DNA of 64,000 bases from Mesorhizobium sp. WSM3859 (GTDB taxonomy: Bacteria > Pseudomonadota > Alphaproteobacteria > Rhizobiales > Rhizobiaceae): positions 1 through 64,000 of the forward strand of contig NZ_NSGG01000008.1 of NCBI RefSeq assembly GCF_002295065.1, given 5' to 3'. Under the pieces are notes generated by a model that ran no database searches, was not told where the DNA came from, and was given only the letters and a program-made list of their open reading frames with translations. The translations under genes were made by a program, and so were the position numbers. Positions 1 to 9,238 of this stretch are shown here, in pieces. Every line of letters begins with the position of its first letter. The stretch's first letter is position 1.

Positions 1-83
1 ATTCCCCCCCGCCCCCTGCGGGCGCCGGCCACCTGATTTTCAAGAGACAATAACGGACAGAGCCGCGGCGATGGCGGAAAACG

Positions 84-740
84 TTAGAATTTATAGCTGA
101 AATTCACGCCCAGCGTCTGCAGCTTCACGTCCTGGTCGCGCTCCGTGAAAGTGTCCGAAGCGTCGAAATGCTCCTTGCCGAAATCGTAGTAGCGGTATTG
201 CGCGCCGACGACGACATTGTTGGTCAAGGCATAGTCGACGCCGGCGCCGAGCGTCCAACCGGTGCTGGTGCGGGTTCGGGCAAAGGTGGTGCCCGCCGCT
301 TGCGAGGTCTCGATGCCGGCAAACGCGACGCCCCCAATGCCGTAGAGCAGCACGCGATCAGCGGCGTAGCCGGCCTTGGCATTGACCGATCCGAACCATT
401 TGACGTCGGTGCCGAAGGTGTTTCCCGGGGCGGCATCGGCGGTGCCGTCGATCGAGGCGTAGTTGAGATCGGCCTCGGCGCCGATCACGGCCTGGTCGAA
501 CTGCCAGAGCCCGGCGACATGGCCGCCGACAAAACCGCCGTCGATGTCGGGCTTGATCGGACCGCCATCGACAGTGATGTCGGACCGGCCCCAGCCATAG
601 CCGGCCTGCATGCCGGCATAATAGCCGGTCCAGTCGAAGCCAGGCGCGGTCATCGGCAGATCAGCGCCCAGATCCGCCGCCCAGGCAGACCCGGACAGCA
701 GGGCAAGAAAGCCGGCACTGGCGAGCGTCAGTCGACGCAT
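84..740 (-). CDS. Outer-membrane beta-barrel protein (Omp25/opacity-like)
   Basis: A 218-aa secreted protein. Residues 1-21 form a signal peptide (Met-Arg-Arg, a hydrophobic core, cleavage near AWA|AD). The rest alternates polar and aromatic residues as in a small 8-stranded barrel, and the chain ends in Phe (NFSYKF), the usual C-terminal signal for outer-membrane insertion. This fits the Omp25/RopB-like porin family abundant in Rhizobiales. The frame stays open upstream to 917, but the ATG at 740 sits directly before the signal peptide and was chosen. The 83 bases downstream to the window edge show no gene. Family-level assignment is confident; the exact role (surface stability, small-solute passage) is not shown. 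Confidence 0.85.
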   Translation of the reverse strand: MRRLTLASAGFLALLSGSAWAADLGADLPMTAPGFDWTGYYAGMQAGYGWGRSDITVDGGPIKPDIDGGFVGGHVAGLWQFDQAVIGAEADLNYASIDGTADAAPGNTFGTDVKWFGSVNAKAGYAADRVLLYGIGGVAFAGIETSQAAGTTFARTRTSTGWTLGAGVDYALTNNVVVGAQYRYYDFGKEHFDASDTFTERDQDVKLQTLGVNFSYKF

Positions 741-831
741 CGAGCACTCCGAAATGGCGGTTCCAAAAGACTCCTTGGGAAAGACTAGCCCCTTTCGCCG
801 CTGAACGGAATTGCATCTCTGCAACAGTGGT

Positions 832-1044
832 TTACGTCGGTGGGTTGCGCACACGATCCTCCAGGTCGCGCCGTTTCTCCTCGTGTGAGGCCAGCCGGCC
901 GAAGGCATATTCGGCAAGCATCGAGCCGGCGATGAACAGCGCGATCGGTGCGGCCCAGGCCCAGAACGAATGGAAGGTGAAGAAGGCTACGCCGGCGCAA
1001 CATGCCGACAGCACGAAAATTGCAAACCGGATCGTTTGTGCCAT
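832..1044 (-). CDS. Small two-helix membrane protein, unknown function
   Basis: A 70-aa protein with two predicted hydrophobic helices (roughly residues 5-23 and 27-45) and a charged C-terminal tail rich in Glu/Arg. The ATG at 1044 is preceded by a purine-rich CGGAAGAG ribosome-binding site. It lies upstream of the barrel-protein gene on the same strand with a gap of about 90 bases. I do not recognise the family. The good start signal and membrane-protein composition support a real gene. Confidence 0.55.
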   Translation of the reverse strand: MAQTIRFAIFVLSACCAGVAFFTFHSFWAWAAPIALFIAGSMLAEYAFGRLASHEEKRRDLEDRVRNPPT

Positions 1045-1201
1045 CTCTTCCGCACCTGAATGGTGTCCGGGTTTCAGTCTAGGCCATTTCGCTTCGTCGC
1101 AGGAGAGATCTGTCGGACCGGTTCTGTATTAAAACAAATTGGTGTTGCCAACTGGTCAAAACTACGCCCGCTTGGCACAGTCGGGCATACAGGAGTTTTT
1201 C

Positions 1202-3013
1202 ATGGCAAGCCGCACTAATCCGACGAAACCCAAGCCCTGGACCGAAGTGGCGACACATCTGGTCGATGTCGCGACGGGCCGAAAGCCCGCGGATCTGGTG
1301 ATCCGCAACGGCCGCTGGGTGAATGTCCATTCGGGCGAGATCATCCCCGGCACCGACATCGCGATCGCCGCCGGCCGCTTCGCCTATTGCGGGCCGAATG
1401 CCAGCCATGCCGTCGGGCCGGGGACCAAGGTCGTCGACGCCGGCGGGCGCTATCTGGTGCCCGGCCTCTGCGACGCGCATATGCATGTCGAAAGCGGCAT
1501 GGTGACGGTAACGGAGTTCTGCCGCGCGGTGATCCCGCATGGCACCACCTCGATGTTCATCGATCCGCACGAGATCGCCAATGTGCTCGGGCTACCGGGT
1601 GTCAGGCTGATGCATGACGAGGCGGTTGCCATGCCGGTCAACGTGCATGTGCAGATGCCGTCCTGCGTGCCGTCGGCGCCGGGGCTGGAGCACGCCGGCG
1701 CCGAGTTGACGGTCGCCGACGTGGCCGAGGCCATGACCTGGGAAAACATCATCGGGCTCGGCGAGGTGATGAATTTCCCCGGCGTCGCCGCCAACGATCC
1801 GGTGATGTCGGGCGAGATCGCCGAGACGGTCAAGGCCGGCAAGACGGTCGGCGGGCATTATGCATCGCCCGATCTCGGCCTGCCGTTCCATGGCTATGTC
1901 GCGGGCGGGGCGGAGGACGACCACGAAGGCACACGCGCCGAGGACGCGATCGCGCGCGTGCGCCAAGGCATGAAGGCCATGCTGCGGCTGGGGTCGGCCT
2001 GGTACGACGTCGCGGCGCAGATCAAGGCGGTGACCGAAGGCGGCATCGACCCGCGCCACTTCATCCTGTGCACCGACGATAGCCATTCCGGCACGCTGGT
2101 GCATGAAGGCCATATGGACCGGGTGGTGCGGCATGCCATCCAACAGGGCCTGAAGCCGGTGACGGCGATCCAGATGGCGACGCTCAACACCGCGCAGCAT
2201 TTCCGGCTGGAGCGCGAGATCGGCTCTATCGCGCCGGGGCGACTGGCTGACCTGCTGATCGTTTCGGACCTTGCCCAGATGGCCATAGACGAGGTCTATG
2301 GCCGCGGCGTCAGGCTGGCGAAGGCCGGCAAGCTCGAGATCGACATCCCCGCCTATGACTATCCGCAATCCGCGAAGAACACTGTCAAGCTCGGCAAGAA
2401 GCTCGCGGCGAGGGATTTCGACATTGCGGCGCCGCAGGGCGCCAACGAGGTGCGGGCGCGGGTGATCGGCGTGATCGAGAACCAGGCGCCGACGCGGGCG
2501 CTGGAGGCCGATCTGCCCGTCGAGGACGGGTTGGTCGCCATGGATCGGCGCAACGACATCTGCCAGATCGCCCTGGTCGAGCGCCATCGCGGCACGGGCG
2601 GCGTTACCAATGCCTTCGTCTCCGGTTTCGGCTATGTGGAAGACTGCGCAATGGCATCGAGCGTGGCGCATGACGCGCACCACATCATCGTCGTCGGCAC
2701 CAACAAGGAAGACATGGCTTTGGCCGTCAACCGGTTGGGCGAAGTAGGCGGCGGCGTGGTGCTCTATTCCAAGGGCAAGGAACTGGCGCTGGTCGAGATG
2801 CCGATCGCCGGCCTGATGTCGGACGAACGCGCCGAGATCGTCGCGGCAAAGGCCGAGCAATTGACAGAGGCCATGCGCAAGGTCGGCTGCTCGCTCAACA
2901 ACGCCTATATGCAGCATTCGCTGCTGGCGCTGGTCGTCATCCCGGAGCTCAGGATTTCGGATGTCGGCCTTGTCGACGTGACGACGTTCCAGAAGGTCGA
3001 TCTGTTCGTATAG
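1202..3013 (+). CDS. ade: Adenine deaminase
   Basis: A 603-aa amidohydrolase that converts adenine to hypoxanthine and ammonia in purine salvage. The metal-binding His-x-His motif is at residues 93-95 (DAHMHVESG), followed by the family block with HGTTSMFIDPHE. A later CTDDSH motif fits the bacterial Ade/YerA-type enzyme, as does the C-terminal adenine deaminase domain from about residue 400. The ATG at 1202 is preceded by CAGGAG at good spacing; the frame opens 21 codons earlier at a GTG without a good ribosome-binding site. It converges on the lipoprotein gene 19 bases downstream. Confidence 0.93.
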   Translation: MASRTNPTKPKPWTEVATHLVDVATGRKPADLVIRNGRWVNVHSGEIIPGTDIAIAAGRFAYCGPNASHAVGPGTKVVDAGGRYLVPGLCDAHMHVESGMVTVTEFCRAVIPHGTTSMFIDPHEIANVLGLPGVRLMHDEAVAMPVNVHVQMPSCVPSAPGLEHAGAELTVADVAEAMTWENIIGLGEVMNFPGVAANDPVMSGEIAETVKAGKTVGGHYASPDLGLPFHGYVAGGAEDDHEGTRAEDAIARVRQGMKAMLRLGSAWYDVAAQIKAVTEGGIDPRHFILCTDDSHSGTLVHEGHMDRVVRHAIQQGLKPVTAIQMATLNTAQHFRLEREIGSIAPGRLADLLIVSDLAQMAIDEVYGRGVRLAKAGKLEIDIPAYDYPQSAKNTVKLGKKLAARDFDIAAPQGANEVRARVIGVIENQAPTRALEADLPVEDGLVAMDRRNDICQIALVERHRGTGGVTNAFVSGFGYVEDCAMASSVAHDAHHIIVVGTNKEDMALAVNRLGEVGGGVVLYSKGKELALVEMPIAGLMSDERAEIVAAKAEQLTEAMRKVGCSLNNAYMQHSLLALVVIPELRISDVGLVDVTTFQKVDLFV

Positions 3014-3032
3014 GGTGCAGCCCGGCGACTGT

Positions 3033-4202
3033 TTATTCGCCGCCGGTAGCTATGGTCAGAACCTTGAACGGCGTGGTGATGACCACCTCGGCCACAGATC
3101 CCACGGCTTTGCCGAGCCCTTGGCCGATGTTGTCCAACCCGGCTCCCTGAGGTTCGCCCGCTCGCAGGGCTGCCGGCGTGCGCAGCCGGTCGCCGAGCAG
3201 TTGCACCAGGATCGGGTTATCGGCGAATTTGGCATGGTTTAAGCCGCCGTCGCCGCCCTTGGTCTTGGTAAGGTCGACCACGACCACGCCGTAGCTCGCG
3301 AGATCGGCGGCGTTGCCGTAGTCGCCGACGCGCGGCTTGTCGCCGGAAATGAAGCTCGACAGCTTGAGCGCGCGGTCGTCGCCCGAAAGCAGGATGGCGA
3401 AGGGCTTGTCGGGCTTGCCATAGCGGATCATCTGCTTCTTGAAGACATCGACGTCGATGTCGGGCGAGGCGAGGATGACATAGCCGAGCTTGCCGCCGAG
3501 GTCGCGGTCGCCGGTGATGGCGAGCTGGCGCAGAGCTTCCATCGTCAGCCAGGTGCCCATCGAATGGGCGATGATGTCGATGCTCTTGACGCGTGTTTTG
3601 GCGAGCATCCTCAGCGTCGCCTCAAGATCGTCGCGCGCGGCGTTGGCGCTGTCCTTGTCGTAGATATAGCCGGTCGCCTTGGCGCTCGATGCCCATGAAA
3701 ACAACACCGGCGTTCCGGGATATTTGGTGTCATGCGCGATCTGCGTCAGCCGGTAGATGCCGTCGTCAAACCCGTTATTGAAGCCGTGCACGAACACCAA
3801 AGCGCGGTCGCCGCGCATGGAAATGTCGGCGCTGACAGCCTTGGCGAATTGCTGCGCGTCGCCATAATGGACGACGTCGGTGGCCGTGAACTGCTTGGCG
3901 GGGTTAGAGTCGGCGGAGCCCTTGGCGCGCTCGATCGCGCCAACCTGATGGATCTTCGGCACGGTGACGTCGACGCGGGCGTAGCTGGTGGTCAGCGAAC
4001 GGTCGCCGTCGAACACCTGGCGAGGATCCTTGGTCGCCTGCTGGCGGGTGGTGGCGACGAAGATCTCATGCGTGGCGGCGATGTCGGAGGCCGGCGCGCT
4101 AACGGGCTTGCGATTGAGAAGGTCATGTGCGCTCTGGCCGGCGCAGCCGCTGACGGCAAGCGCAAACGCAAGGCCAAGCACGATCCTAACACGCAAGATC
4201 AC
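3033..4202 (-). CDS. DUF900-family alpha/beta-hydrolase lipoprotein (copy 1)
   Basis: A 389-aa protein with a lipoprotein signal ending in VSGC at about residue 20, so it is probably lipid-anchored. The DUF900 esterase/lipase-like core contains FVHGFNNGFDDG (oxyanion/strand region) and the nucleophile elbow AHSMG, followed by ASPDIDVDVFKKQM. It is a clear paralog of the neighbouring gene at 4309-5385: the cores are nearly collinear and the tails diverge. This copy has about 40 extra C-terminal residues containing a short hydrophobic segment. The substrate is unknown. Confidence 0.8.
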   Translation of the reverse strand: MILRVRIVLGLAFALAVSGCAGQSAHDLLNRKPVSAPASDIAATHEIFVATTRQQATKDPRQVFDGDRSLTTSYARVDVTVPKIHQVGAIERAKGSADSNPAKQFTATDVVHYGDAQQFAKAVSADISMRGDRALVFVHGFNNGFDDGIYRLTQIAHDTKYPGTPVLFSWASSAKATGYIYDKDSANAARDDLEATLRMLAKTRVKSIDIIAHSMGTWLTMEALRQLAITGDRDLGGKLGYVILASPDIDVDVFKKQMIRYGKPDKPFAILLSGDDRALKLSSFISGDKPRVGDYGNAADLASYGVVVVDLTKTKGGDGGLNHAKFADNPILVQLLGDRLRTPAALRAGEPQGAGLDNIGQGLGKAVGSVAEVVITTPFKVLTIATGGE

Positions 4203-4308
4203 CCGGGATCCCCCAAGGGCGGCAAACCTCTCCGACTATTCCGATAAAGCCAGAGCGCGGCCGGGTCCAGTTCTAAAGTCAATGCAAGGCTACGCCGCGC
4301 AAATCGCG

Positions 4309-5385
4309 TTACTGGCTGGCGAGCTGGCGGATGCGGTCGGTCACGTCGCGATCGCTGGCAAAGCCGTCGTCCTCGCGCAGCCGCTGGCCGATCATCTGCA
4401 CCATCATCGGGTTGTCGGCGAATTTGGTGTGATTGAAGCTGTCGCTGCCCTTCATCTTGGAAAGGTCGACCACCGTGACGCCATAGGAGGCGAGGTCGGC
4501 GGCGTCCCGATAGTCGCCGACGCGCGGCCGCGAGCCAGCGATCAGGCCGGAGAGCCGCAGCGCCCGGTCGTCGTCCGACAGGAGCAGGATAAAGGGCTTG
4601 TCCGGCTTGCCGTAACGGCGCATCTGGCTCTTGAAGACGTCGACATCGATGTCGGGCGAGGCGAGCACGACATCGCCAAGCTTGCCGCTCAGATCGCGGT
4701 CGCCGGTGATAGCGAGCTGGCGCAGCGTCTCCATCGTCACCCAGGTTCCCATCGAATGGGCAACGATGTCGATGCGCCGGGCACCGGTCTGCGCCAGCAT
4801 GCGCAGTGTCACTTCCAGCTGATCGCGTGCGGCGGCGGCACTTTCCCTGTCATAGACATAGTCGGTGGTCTTGGCACCGGAAGCCCAGGAGAACAGCACC
4901 GGTGTGCCCGGATAGCCGGAATCATGGACGATCTGGGTCAGCCTGTAGACGGCATCGTCGAAGCCGGTGTTGTAGCCATGGACGAAGACCATCACACGTC
5001 CGCCGCGGGCGTCGATGTCGGCGTTTAGGGCGCTGGTGAATTTCGGCTGCGTGTCGTAGCCGACGACTTCCGAGGCCATGAAATACTTCGTCGGGTCGTC
5101 CGACTTGCCGCGCGAGCGGCGCTCGATCTGGCCGACCTGGTGAACGGGCGGAACGGTGACGCTGACGCGGGCATAGTTCAGCGTCGCCGAGCGTTCGCCG
5201 TCGAAGACCTTGTTCGGGTCGTCGGACCGCTTGCGCGTGGTGGCGATGAATATCGAATGGTTGCCCGCGATCTCGGTCGCCTGGGTCGGCACGACGACGC
5301 TGCCCAGGATTTCCTGCGTCTGGGGACCCGCGCAGCCTGCCGTCAGCAGCGCAAGGGCAATGATGAAAATCGTCTTCAATCGCAC
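4309..5385 (-). CDS. DUF900-family alpha/beta-hydrolase lipoprotein (copy 2)
   Basis: A 358-aa paralog of the downstream gene. It has a lipobox (LLTAGC), the FVHGYNTGFDDA segment, the AHSMG nucleophile motif and the ASPDIDVDVFKSQM block. The frame is open far upstream, but the earlier stretch has no protein character and runs antisense to the next gene. The GTG at 5385 immediately precedes the lipoprotein signal and has GGAAG seven bases upstream, so it was chosen. The two copies are separated by 106 bases and probably arose by tandem duplication. Confidence 0.8.
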   Translation of the reverse strand: MRLKTIFIIALALLTAGCAGPQTQEILGSVVVPTQATEIAGNHSIFIATTRKRSDDPNKVFDGERSATLNYARVSVTVPPVHQVGQIERRSRGKSDDPTKYFMASEVVGYDTQPKFTSALNADIDARGGRVMVFVHGYNTGFDDAVYRLTQIVHDSGYPGTPVLFSWASGAKTTDYVYDRESAAAARDQLEVTLRMLAQTGARRIDIVAHSMGTWVTMETLRQLAITGDRDLSGKLGDVVLASPDIDVDVFKSQMRRYGKPDKPFILLLSDDDRALRLSGLIAGSRPRVGDYRDAADLASYGVTVVDLSKMKGSDSFNHTKFADNPMMVQMIGQRLREDDGFASDRDVTDRIRQLASQ

Positions 5386-5613
5386 GTCGACACTTCCGCT
5401 GGCACTTCCACTCCGGCCGTGACTGGCCGTCCACCTCCGCGAAAAACTCCCCCACAGGCGAAGTGCGGCTAAAGTAAGTCGTGTCCAGCGGAAATCCGCT
5501 TCGCGCCGGGCGACTGTCGGCGAAGTGTTGCGCGAAAGCCAAAACGGCGGCAGGAAGGTTTCCGCACGGGGCCACGTCCGTCCTGCCGCCGAGGCCATAA
5601 TGAGGGATTTCTG

Positions 5614-6870
5614 TTGAACAGCTTCTCTTCTCGCGTTGCCGCTGCTGCTGAGGCGATCCGCGAAATCTTTCCGGAAACGCCGCTCCAGGAGAACGACTAT
5701 CTGTCGAAGAAGACCGGCGCCCGCATCCTTTTGAAGCGCGAGGACCTGACGCCGGTGCGCTCCTACAAGATCAGGGGCGCCTTCAATTTCTTCCGCAAGG
5801 CGCTTGCCGCCGGCAACCATGCCGAGCTGTTCGTCTGCGCCTCGGCCGGCAACCATGCGCAGGGTTTTGCCTTCGTCTGCCGCCATTTCGGCAAGAGGGG
5901 CGTCGTGTTCATGCCGGTGACGACGCCGCAGCAGAAGATCGACAAGACGCGGCTGTTCGGCGGCGATTTCGTCGAGATCAGGCTGGTCGGCGACTTCTTC
6001 GACGATTGCTATCGCGCGGCCTTCGAATTCACCGAAAGCGCCGGCGCGCATATGGTGCCGCCCTTCGACCACAAGGACATTATCGAAGGGCAGGCGACGG
6101 TAGCCTATGAGATCGCGGCGCAGATGCCGGGTGGGCGCGTGCCCGATATCGTCATGCTGCCGGTGGGCGGCGGCGGCCTTGCCGCGGGCGTGACCCATTA
6201 TTTCGCCGACCAGCATCGCGACCCGCGCTTCGTATTCTGCGAGCCGGCGGGCGCGCCGAGCCTGCGTGAGAGCCTGGCCAGCGGCAAGCGGGTCAAGCTC
6301 GCCAAGGTCGACAATTTCGTCGACGGCGCCGCGGTGGCCGAGATCGGCCGCGAGCCGCTGCGCCACCTCAAGGACTTCACCGGCGATGCCGTCCGGCTGA
6401 TTCCGGAAAACCGGCTCTGCGCCACCATGATCGAGATGCTCAATATCGAGGGCGTGGTGCTGGAGCCGGCCGGGGCGCTGGCGATCGACGCGCTGAAGGA
6501 TTTTTCACGCAAGGAGATTAGGGGCAAGACCGTTGTTGCGGTCGTCTCCGGCGGCAATTTCGATTTCGAGCGGCTGCCGGACGTGAAGGAGCGGGCGCTG
6601 CGCTTCGAGGGGCTGAAGAAATACTTCATCATCCGCTTCCCGCAGCGGCCGGGCGCATTGCGCGATTTCCTCGAAATGCTCGGTCCCGACGACGATATCG
6701 CCCGCTTCGAATATCTGAAGAAGTCGGCGCGCAATTTCGGCTCGGTGCTGATCGGCATCGAGACCAAGGACCGGCGCAATTTCGACCTGTTGAAGGCCAA
6801 TTTCGACGCCGAGGGCGTGCAGTATCAGGATATCACCGACAACGAGACGCTGGCGGGCTTCATCATATGA
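5614..6870 (+). CDS. ilvA: Threonine ammonia-lyase (threonine dehydratase)
   Basis: A 418-aa PLP enzyme that deaminates threonine to 2-oxobutanoate, the first step of isoleucine synthesis. The PLP lysine is Lys52 in the SYKIRGAF motif. The phosphate-binding GGGGLAAG loop is at residues 185-192. The last ~90 residues (from YFIIRFPQRPGALRDFLEML) form the ACT-like regulatory domain expected of the feedback-regulated form. The start is a TTG at 5614 behind a GAGGGA ribosome-binding site. It overlaps the next gene by four bases (ATGA). Confidence 0.92.
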   Translation: MNSFSSRVAAAAEAIREIFPETPLQENDYLSKKTGARILLKREDLTPVRSYKIRGAFNFFRKALAAGNHAELFVCASAGNHAQGFAFVCRHFGKRGVVFMPVTTPQQKIDKTRLFGGDFVEIRLVGDFFDDCYRAAFEFTESAGAHMVPPFDHKDIIEGQATVAYEIAAQMPGGRVPDIVMLPVGGGGLAAGVTHYFADQHRDPRFVFCEPAGAPSLRESLASGKRVKLAKVDNFVDGAAVAEIGREPLRHLKDFTGDAVRLIPENRLCATMIEMLNIEGVVLEPAGALAIDALKDFSRKEIRGKTVVAVVSGGNFDFERLPDVKERALRFEGLKKYFIIRFPQRPGALRDFLEMLGPDDDIARFEYLKKSARNFGSVLIGIETKDRRNFDLLKANFDAEGVQYQDITDNETLAGFII

Positions 6871-7427
6871 GCGCAAAACAAAGCGCGGTCTTCGTTGCGC
6901 TGTTTTCCGGCATCAATGTCGGCGGCAACCGCATCGTCAAGATGGCGGAGCTCAAGGCCTTCTTCGAGGGCCTCGGCTTCACCGATGTCGCGACCTATGT
7001 GCAGAGCGGCAACGTCGTGTTCCGGGCGAAGAACCAGGACGCGGCGGCGCTGACCAGGGAGATCGAAGCGGCCTTCGACAAGAAGTGGGGTTTTCATTCG
7101 CGCATCATGGTGCGCGATGCCGGCTGGTTCGAGCGGCTGGTCAAGGACAATCCCTATCCCGGGATTGCCGGCGACCCGACCAAGCTGCACGCCTATGCGC
7201 TGGAGCGAGAGCCGACCGCCGAGGAGACGCAGCGGCTCGCCGACAAATGCACCGGCCCTGAGCGCTTCGAAATCAAGGGCGACGTGCTTTACCTGCACGC
7301 GCCGGACGGGCTCGGCAAATCGGTGTTCGCCAATCTGATCCCGCGCACCTTGAAGGTGCCGGGCACGGCGCGCAACTGGCGCAGCGTCCTGGCGTTGCGC
7401 GATATGGCCGGGAAAGCCGGCGGCTGA
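6867..7427 (+). CDS. DUF1697 domain-containing protein
   Basis: A 186-aa protein that begins with the typical DUF1697 pattern (VALFSGINVGGNRIVKMAEL, then YVQSGNVVF) and ends with the conserved ARNWRSV segment. Molecular function is unknown for the family. It is translationally coupled to ilvA by an ATGA overlap, so the two are probably cotranscribed. It converges with the DUF2218 gene ten bases downstream. Confidence 0.85.
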   Translation: MSAKQSAVFVALFSGINVGGNRIVKMAELKAFFEGLGFTDVATYVQSGNVVFRAKNQDAAALTREIEAAFDKKWGFHSRIMVRDAGWFERLVKDNPYPGIAGDPTKLHAYALEREPTAEETQRLADKCTGPERFEIKGDVLYLHAPDGLGKSVFANLIPRTLKVPGTARNWRSVLALRDMAGKAGG

Positions 7428-7437
7428 TCGCCGATTG

Positions 7438-7725
7438 TCAGGCGGCCTTTTGCCAGTCGAAGCTCAATTCCTCGCGGAAGGCGAAGCGCTTGATGTGGTC
7501 GGCGACCACTGTCTCCAACCGGTCCAGCGAAGCTTCATCGTCGGCTGCCAAAGCGATGTGCAGCGCCTGATCGTCGGCGTCCATCACAGTGCGGCCGATC
7601 GAGAGCTGGATGGCGCCGTGGCGCGGGTCGAACTCGACCGGGAATTTGTGCGACCAGTGCTTGCAAAGCTGCTGCAGGTAGCGGCTGGCATGTTCGGTGG
7701 CGACATCGGCGCGGCTGGTCGGCAT
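7438..7725 (-). CDS. DUF2218 domain-containing protein
   Basis: A 95-aa protein matching DUF2218 in length and pattern: an N-terminal SRADV, a central YLQQLCKHWSHKFPVEF, and a late FAFREELSFDW. Family members often sit near siderophore or iron genes, but here the neighbours do not indicate a role. The ATG at 7725 has AGGAG at good spacing; the open frame extends upstream but lacks a supported start. Confidence 0.8.
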   Translation of the reverse strand: MPTSRADVATEHASRYLQQLCKHWSHKFPVEFDPRHGAIQLSIGRTVMDADDQALHIALAADDEASLDRLETVVADHIKRFAFREELSFDWQKAA

Positions 7726-7829
7726 GAAATTCTCCTGGCGGATGAAGAAACGCCAGCCTGGATAAGGCTGGCGCCAATTCCCGGTAGATAGGCGGTATCT
7801 GGCGAAACGCCAGCGGCGGCCGATCGGAT

Positions 7830-8270
7830 TTACCAGACGCCCGTGTTCGCCATCGAAGCCCACGGTTCGGCCTTTGCCTTGGCCGGGCCTTTCTGCAGGA
7901 GCTCGATCGAGATGCCGTCCGGCGAGCGGATGAAGGCCATGTTGCCGTCGCGCGGCGGACGGTTGATGGTCACGCCGCTGTCCATCAGCTTCTGGCAGGT
8001 GGCGTAGATGTCGTCGACCTCATAGGCGAGATGACCGAAATTGCGGCCGCCCTTATAGTCCTCCGGGTCCCAATTGTAGGTCAGCTCGACCAGCGGCGCC
8101 TTCTCGTTGATGCCGCTCTGCTCGTCTTCCGGCGCGGCGAGGAAGATCAGCGTGTAGCGGCCCTGCTCGTTTTCGTAGCGGCGCACCTCCTTCAGGCCGA
8201 GCTTGTTGCAGTAGAAATCGAGCGACTGGTCGATATCGGCGACGCGGACCATTGTGTGCAGATAGCGCAT
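7830..8270 (-). CDS. gloA: Lactoylglutathione lyase (glyoxalase I)
   Basis: A 146-aa VOC-fold metalloenzyme that isomerises the methylglyoxal-glutathione hemithioacetal to S-lactoylglutathione. The four expected metal ligands are visible as His5, Glu62, His80 and Glu123. The characteristic segments [24 protein letters not shown] and [11 protein letters not shown] are present. Length agrees with the bacterial Ni-type enzyme. The C-terminal ~15 residues after the last ligand are a longer tail, common in rhizobia. Confidence 0.92.
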   Translation of the reverse strand: MRYLHTMVRVADIDQSLDFYCNKLGLKEVRRYENEQGRYTLIFLAAPEDEQSGINEKAPLVELTYNWDPEDYKGGRNFGHLAYEVDDIYATCQKLMDSGVTINRPPRDGNMAFIRSPDGISIELLQKGPAKAKAEPWASMANTGVW

Positions 8271-8530
8271 GGCGGCTTCCTCGGCTTGTTGGGGTTGCCG
8301 GGCACCATAGGAGCCACCCAGCGAAAGGGCAATCGTCCGACAATAGCGGCGGCGGGGTCGATTTTGGGGCCCGCCTATCGTCTTTGGGAAGCGCCGGCAA
8401 ACAACATTTCAGCCTTTCCGGTGCTGAACGGTGAAAAAAGGCACGTCAGCCCTTGCACACCCCGGAAGCCGCAGTGTTAATCTCTTGGCAAGAATCAGTT
8501 GCGGTTCAGTTGGAAAAAGGGGGCATTCTT

Positions 8531-9124
8531 ATGGGGGAAAAAGCCTCTTTAACGAGGCGGGACGGAAGCCTTGACGACGCCTTGAAGCGGGACAATGGCG
8601 GCGACTCCGGCGAGCTTGTCGAAATCGCCGGCGCGATCAAATGGTTCGACGTGGCCAAGGGCTACGGGTTCATTCTTCCGGACGACGGCGTCTCGGGTGA
8701 TATCCTCCTCCATGTGACTTGTCTTCGAAAGGACGGCTTCCAGACGGCGCTCGAGGGCGCGCGGGTCGTCTGCCTGGTGAAACAGGGCGAGCGCGGGTTG
8801 CAGGCTTTCCGTGTCCTGTCCATGGACGCCTCGACGGCGGTTCATCCGGCCGAGCAGGAACAGCGCACCCACGTTACCGTCAGCCCGGAGAGCGGCCTCG
8901 AGCGGGCACTAGTCAAGTGGTTCAACCGCAGCAAGGGTTTCGGCTTCCTGACGCGGGGCGAGGGAACCGAAGATATCTTCGTCCATATGGAGACGCTGCG
9001 GCGCTACGGCATAACCGAGCTCCGGCCCGGCCAGGTCGTGCTCGTCCGCTTCGGGCGCGGCGACAAAGGCCTTATGGCCGCCGAAATCCACCCCGATATG
9101 GGTACCTTGTCGGCCTCGCATTAA
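8531..9124 (+). CDS. Two-domain cold-shock protein
   Basis: A 197-aa RNA/single-strand-DNA-binding protein with two cold-shock domains, at about residues 35-105 and 125-190. The first has [15 protein letters not shown] and DILLH. The second has [15 protein letters not shown] and DIFVH (RNP1 and RNP2 motifs). Tandem CSD proteins of this size are typical of Rhizobiales. The ATG at 8531 follows a GGGGG-type ribosome-binding site. About 260 bases upstream hold no gene; a TTGCAC...TTAATC promoter-like pair starts at 8453, implying a leader of ~50 bases or more. Confidence 0.88.
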   Translation: MGEKASLTRRDGSLDDALKRDNGGDSGELVEIAGAIKWFDVAKGYGFILPDDGVSGDILLHVTCLRKDGFQTALEGARVVCLVKQGERGLQAFRVLSMDASTAVHPAEQEQRTHVTVSPESGLERALVKWFNRSKGFGFLTRGEGTEDIFVHMETLRRYGITELRPGQVVLVRFGRGDKGLMAAEIHPDMGTLSASH

Positions 9125-9164
9125 GGGCTTCTCGACGCACTCGAAGAGCCCCTTGGCCGCGACG

Positions 9165-9213
9165 TGACCATCTTGTCCGAAAACCGGTTCCACTTCCGCG
9201 GATCATGGTTTAG
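9165..9213. repeat. Short extragenic palindrome-type repeat
   Basis: About 49 bases with a GTCCGAAAACCGGTTCCACTTCCGCGGATCATG core. It belongs with the similar intergenic sequences near 29126, 49672 and 51053, which share a GAAAACCG/AAAGTGG-type core flanked by inverted arms. The frame open across it in front of the DUF192 gene is only translated repeat. Confidence 0.5.
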
Positions 9214-9238
9214 GACGAGCGTCTGGACGAGGTACCCC

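Noticed and set aside
1045..1201. Purine riboswitch upstream of adenine deaminase
   Set aside because: No conserved three-way junction or loop motifs could be found in the leader.
1592..2917. 441-aa open frame antisense to adenine deaminase
   Set aside because: It lies wholly opposite a well-conserved gene, has His/Arg/Asp-rich composition typical of antisense high-GC frames, and has no recognisable motif.
5386..6366. N-terminal extension giving a 685-aa hydrolase
   Set aside because: The extension runs antisense to ilvA and lacks protein character; the lipoprotein signal begins at the GTG at 5385.
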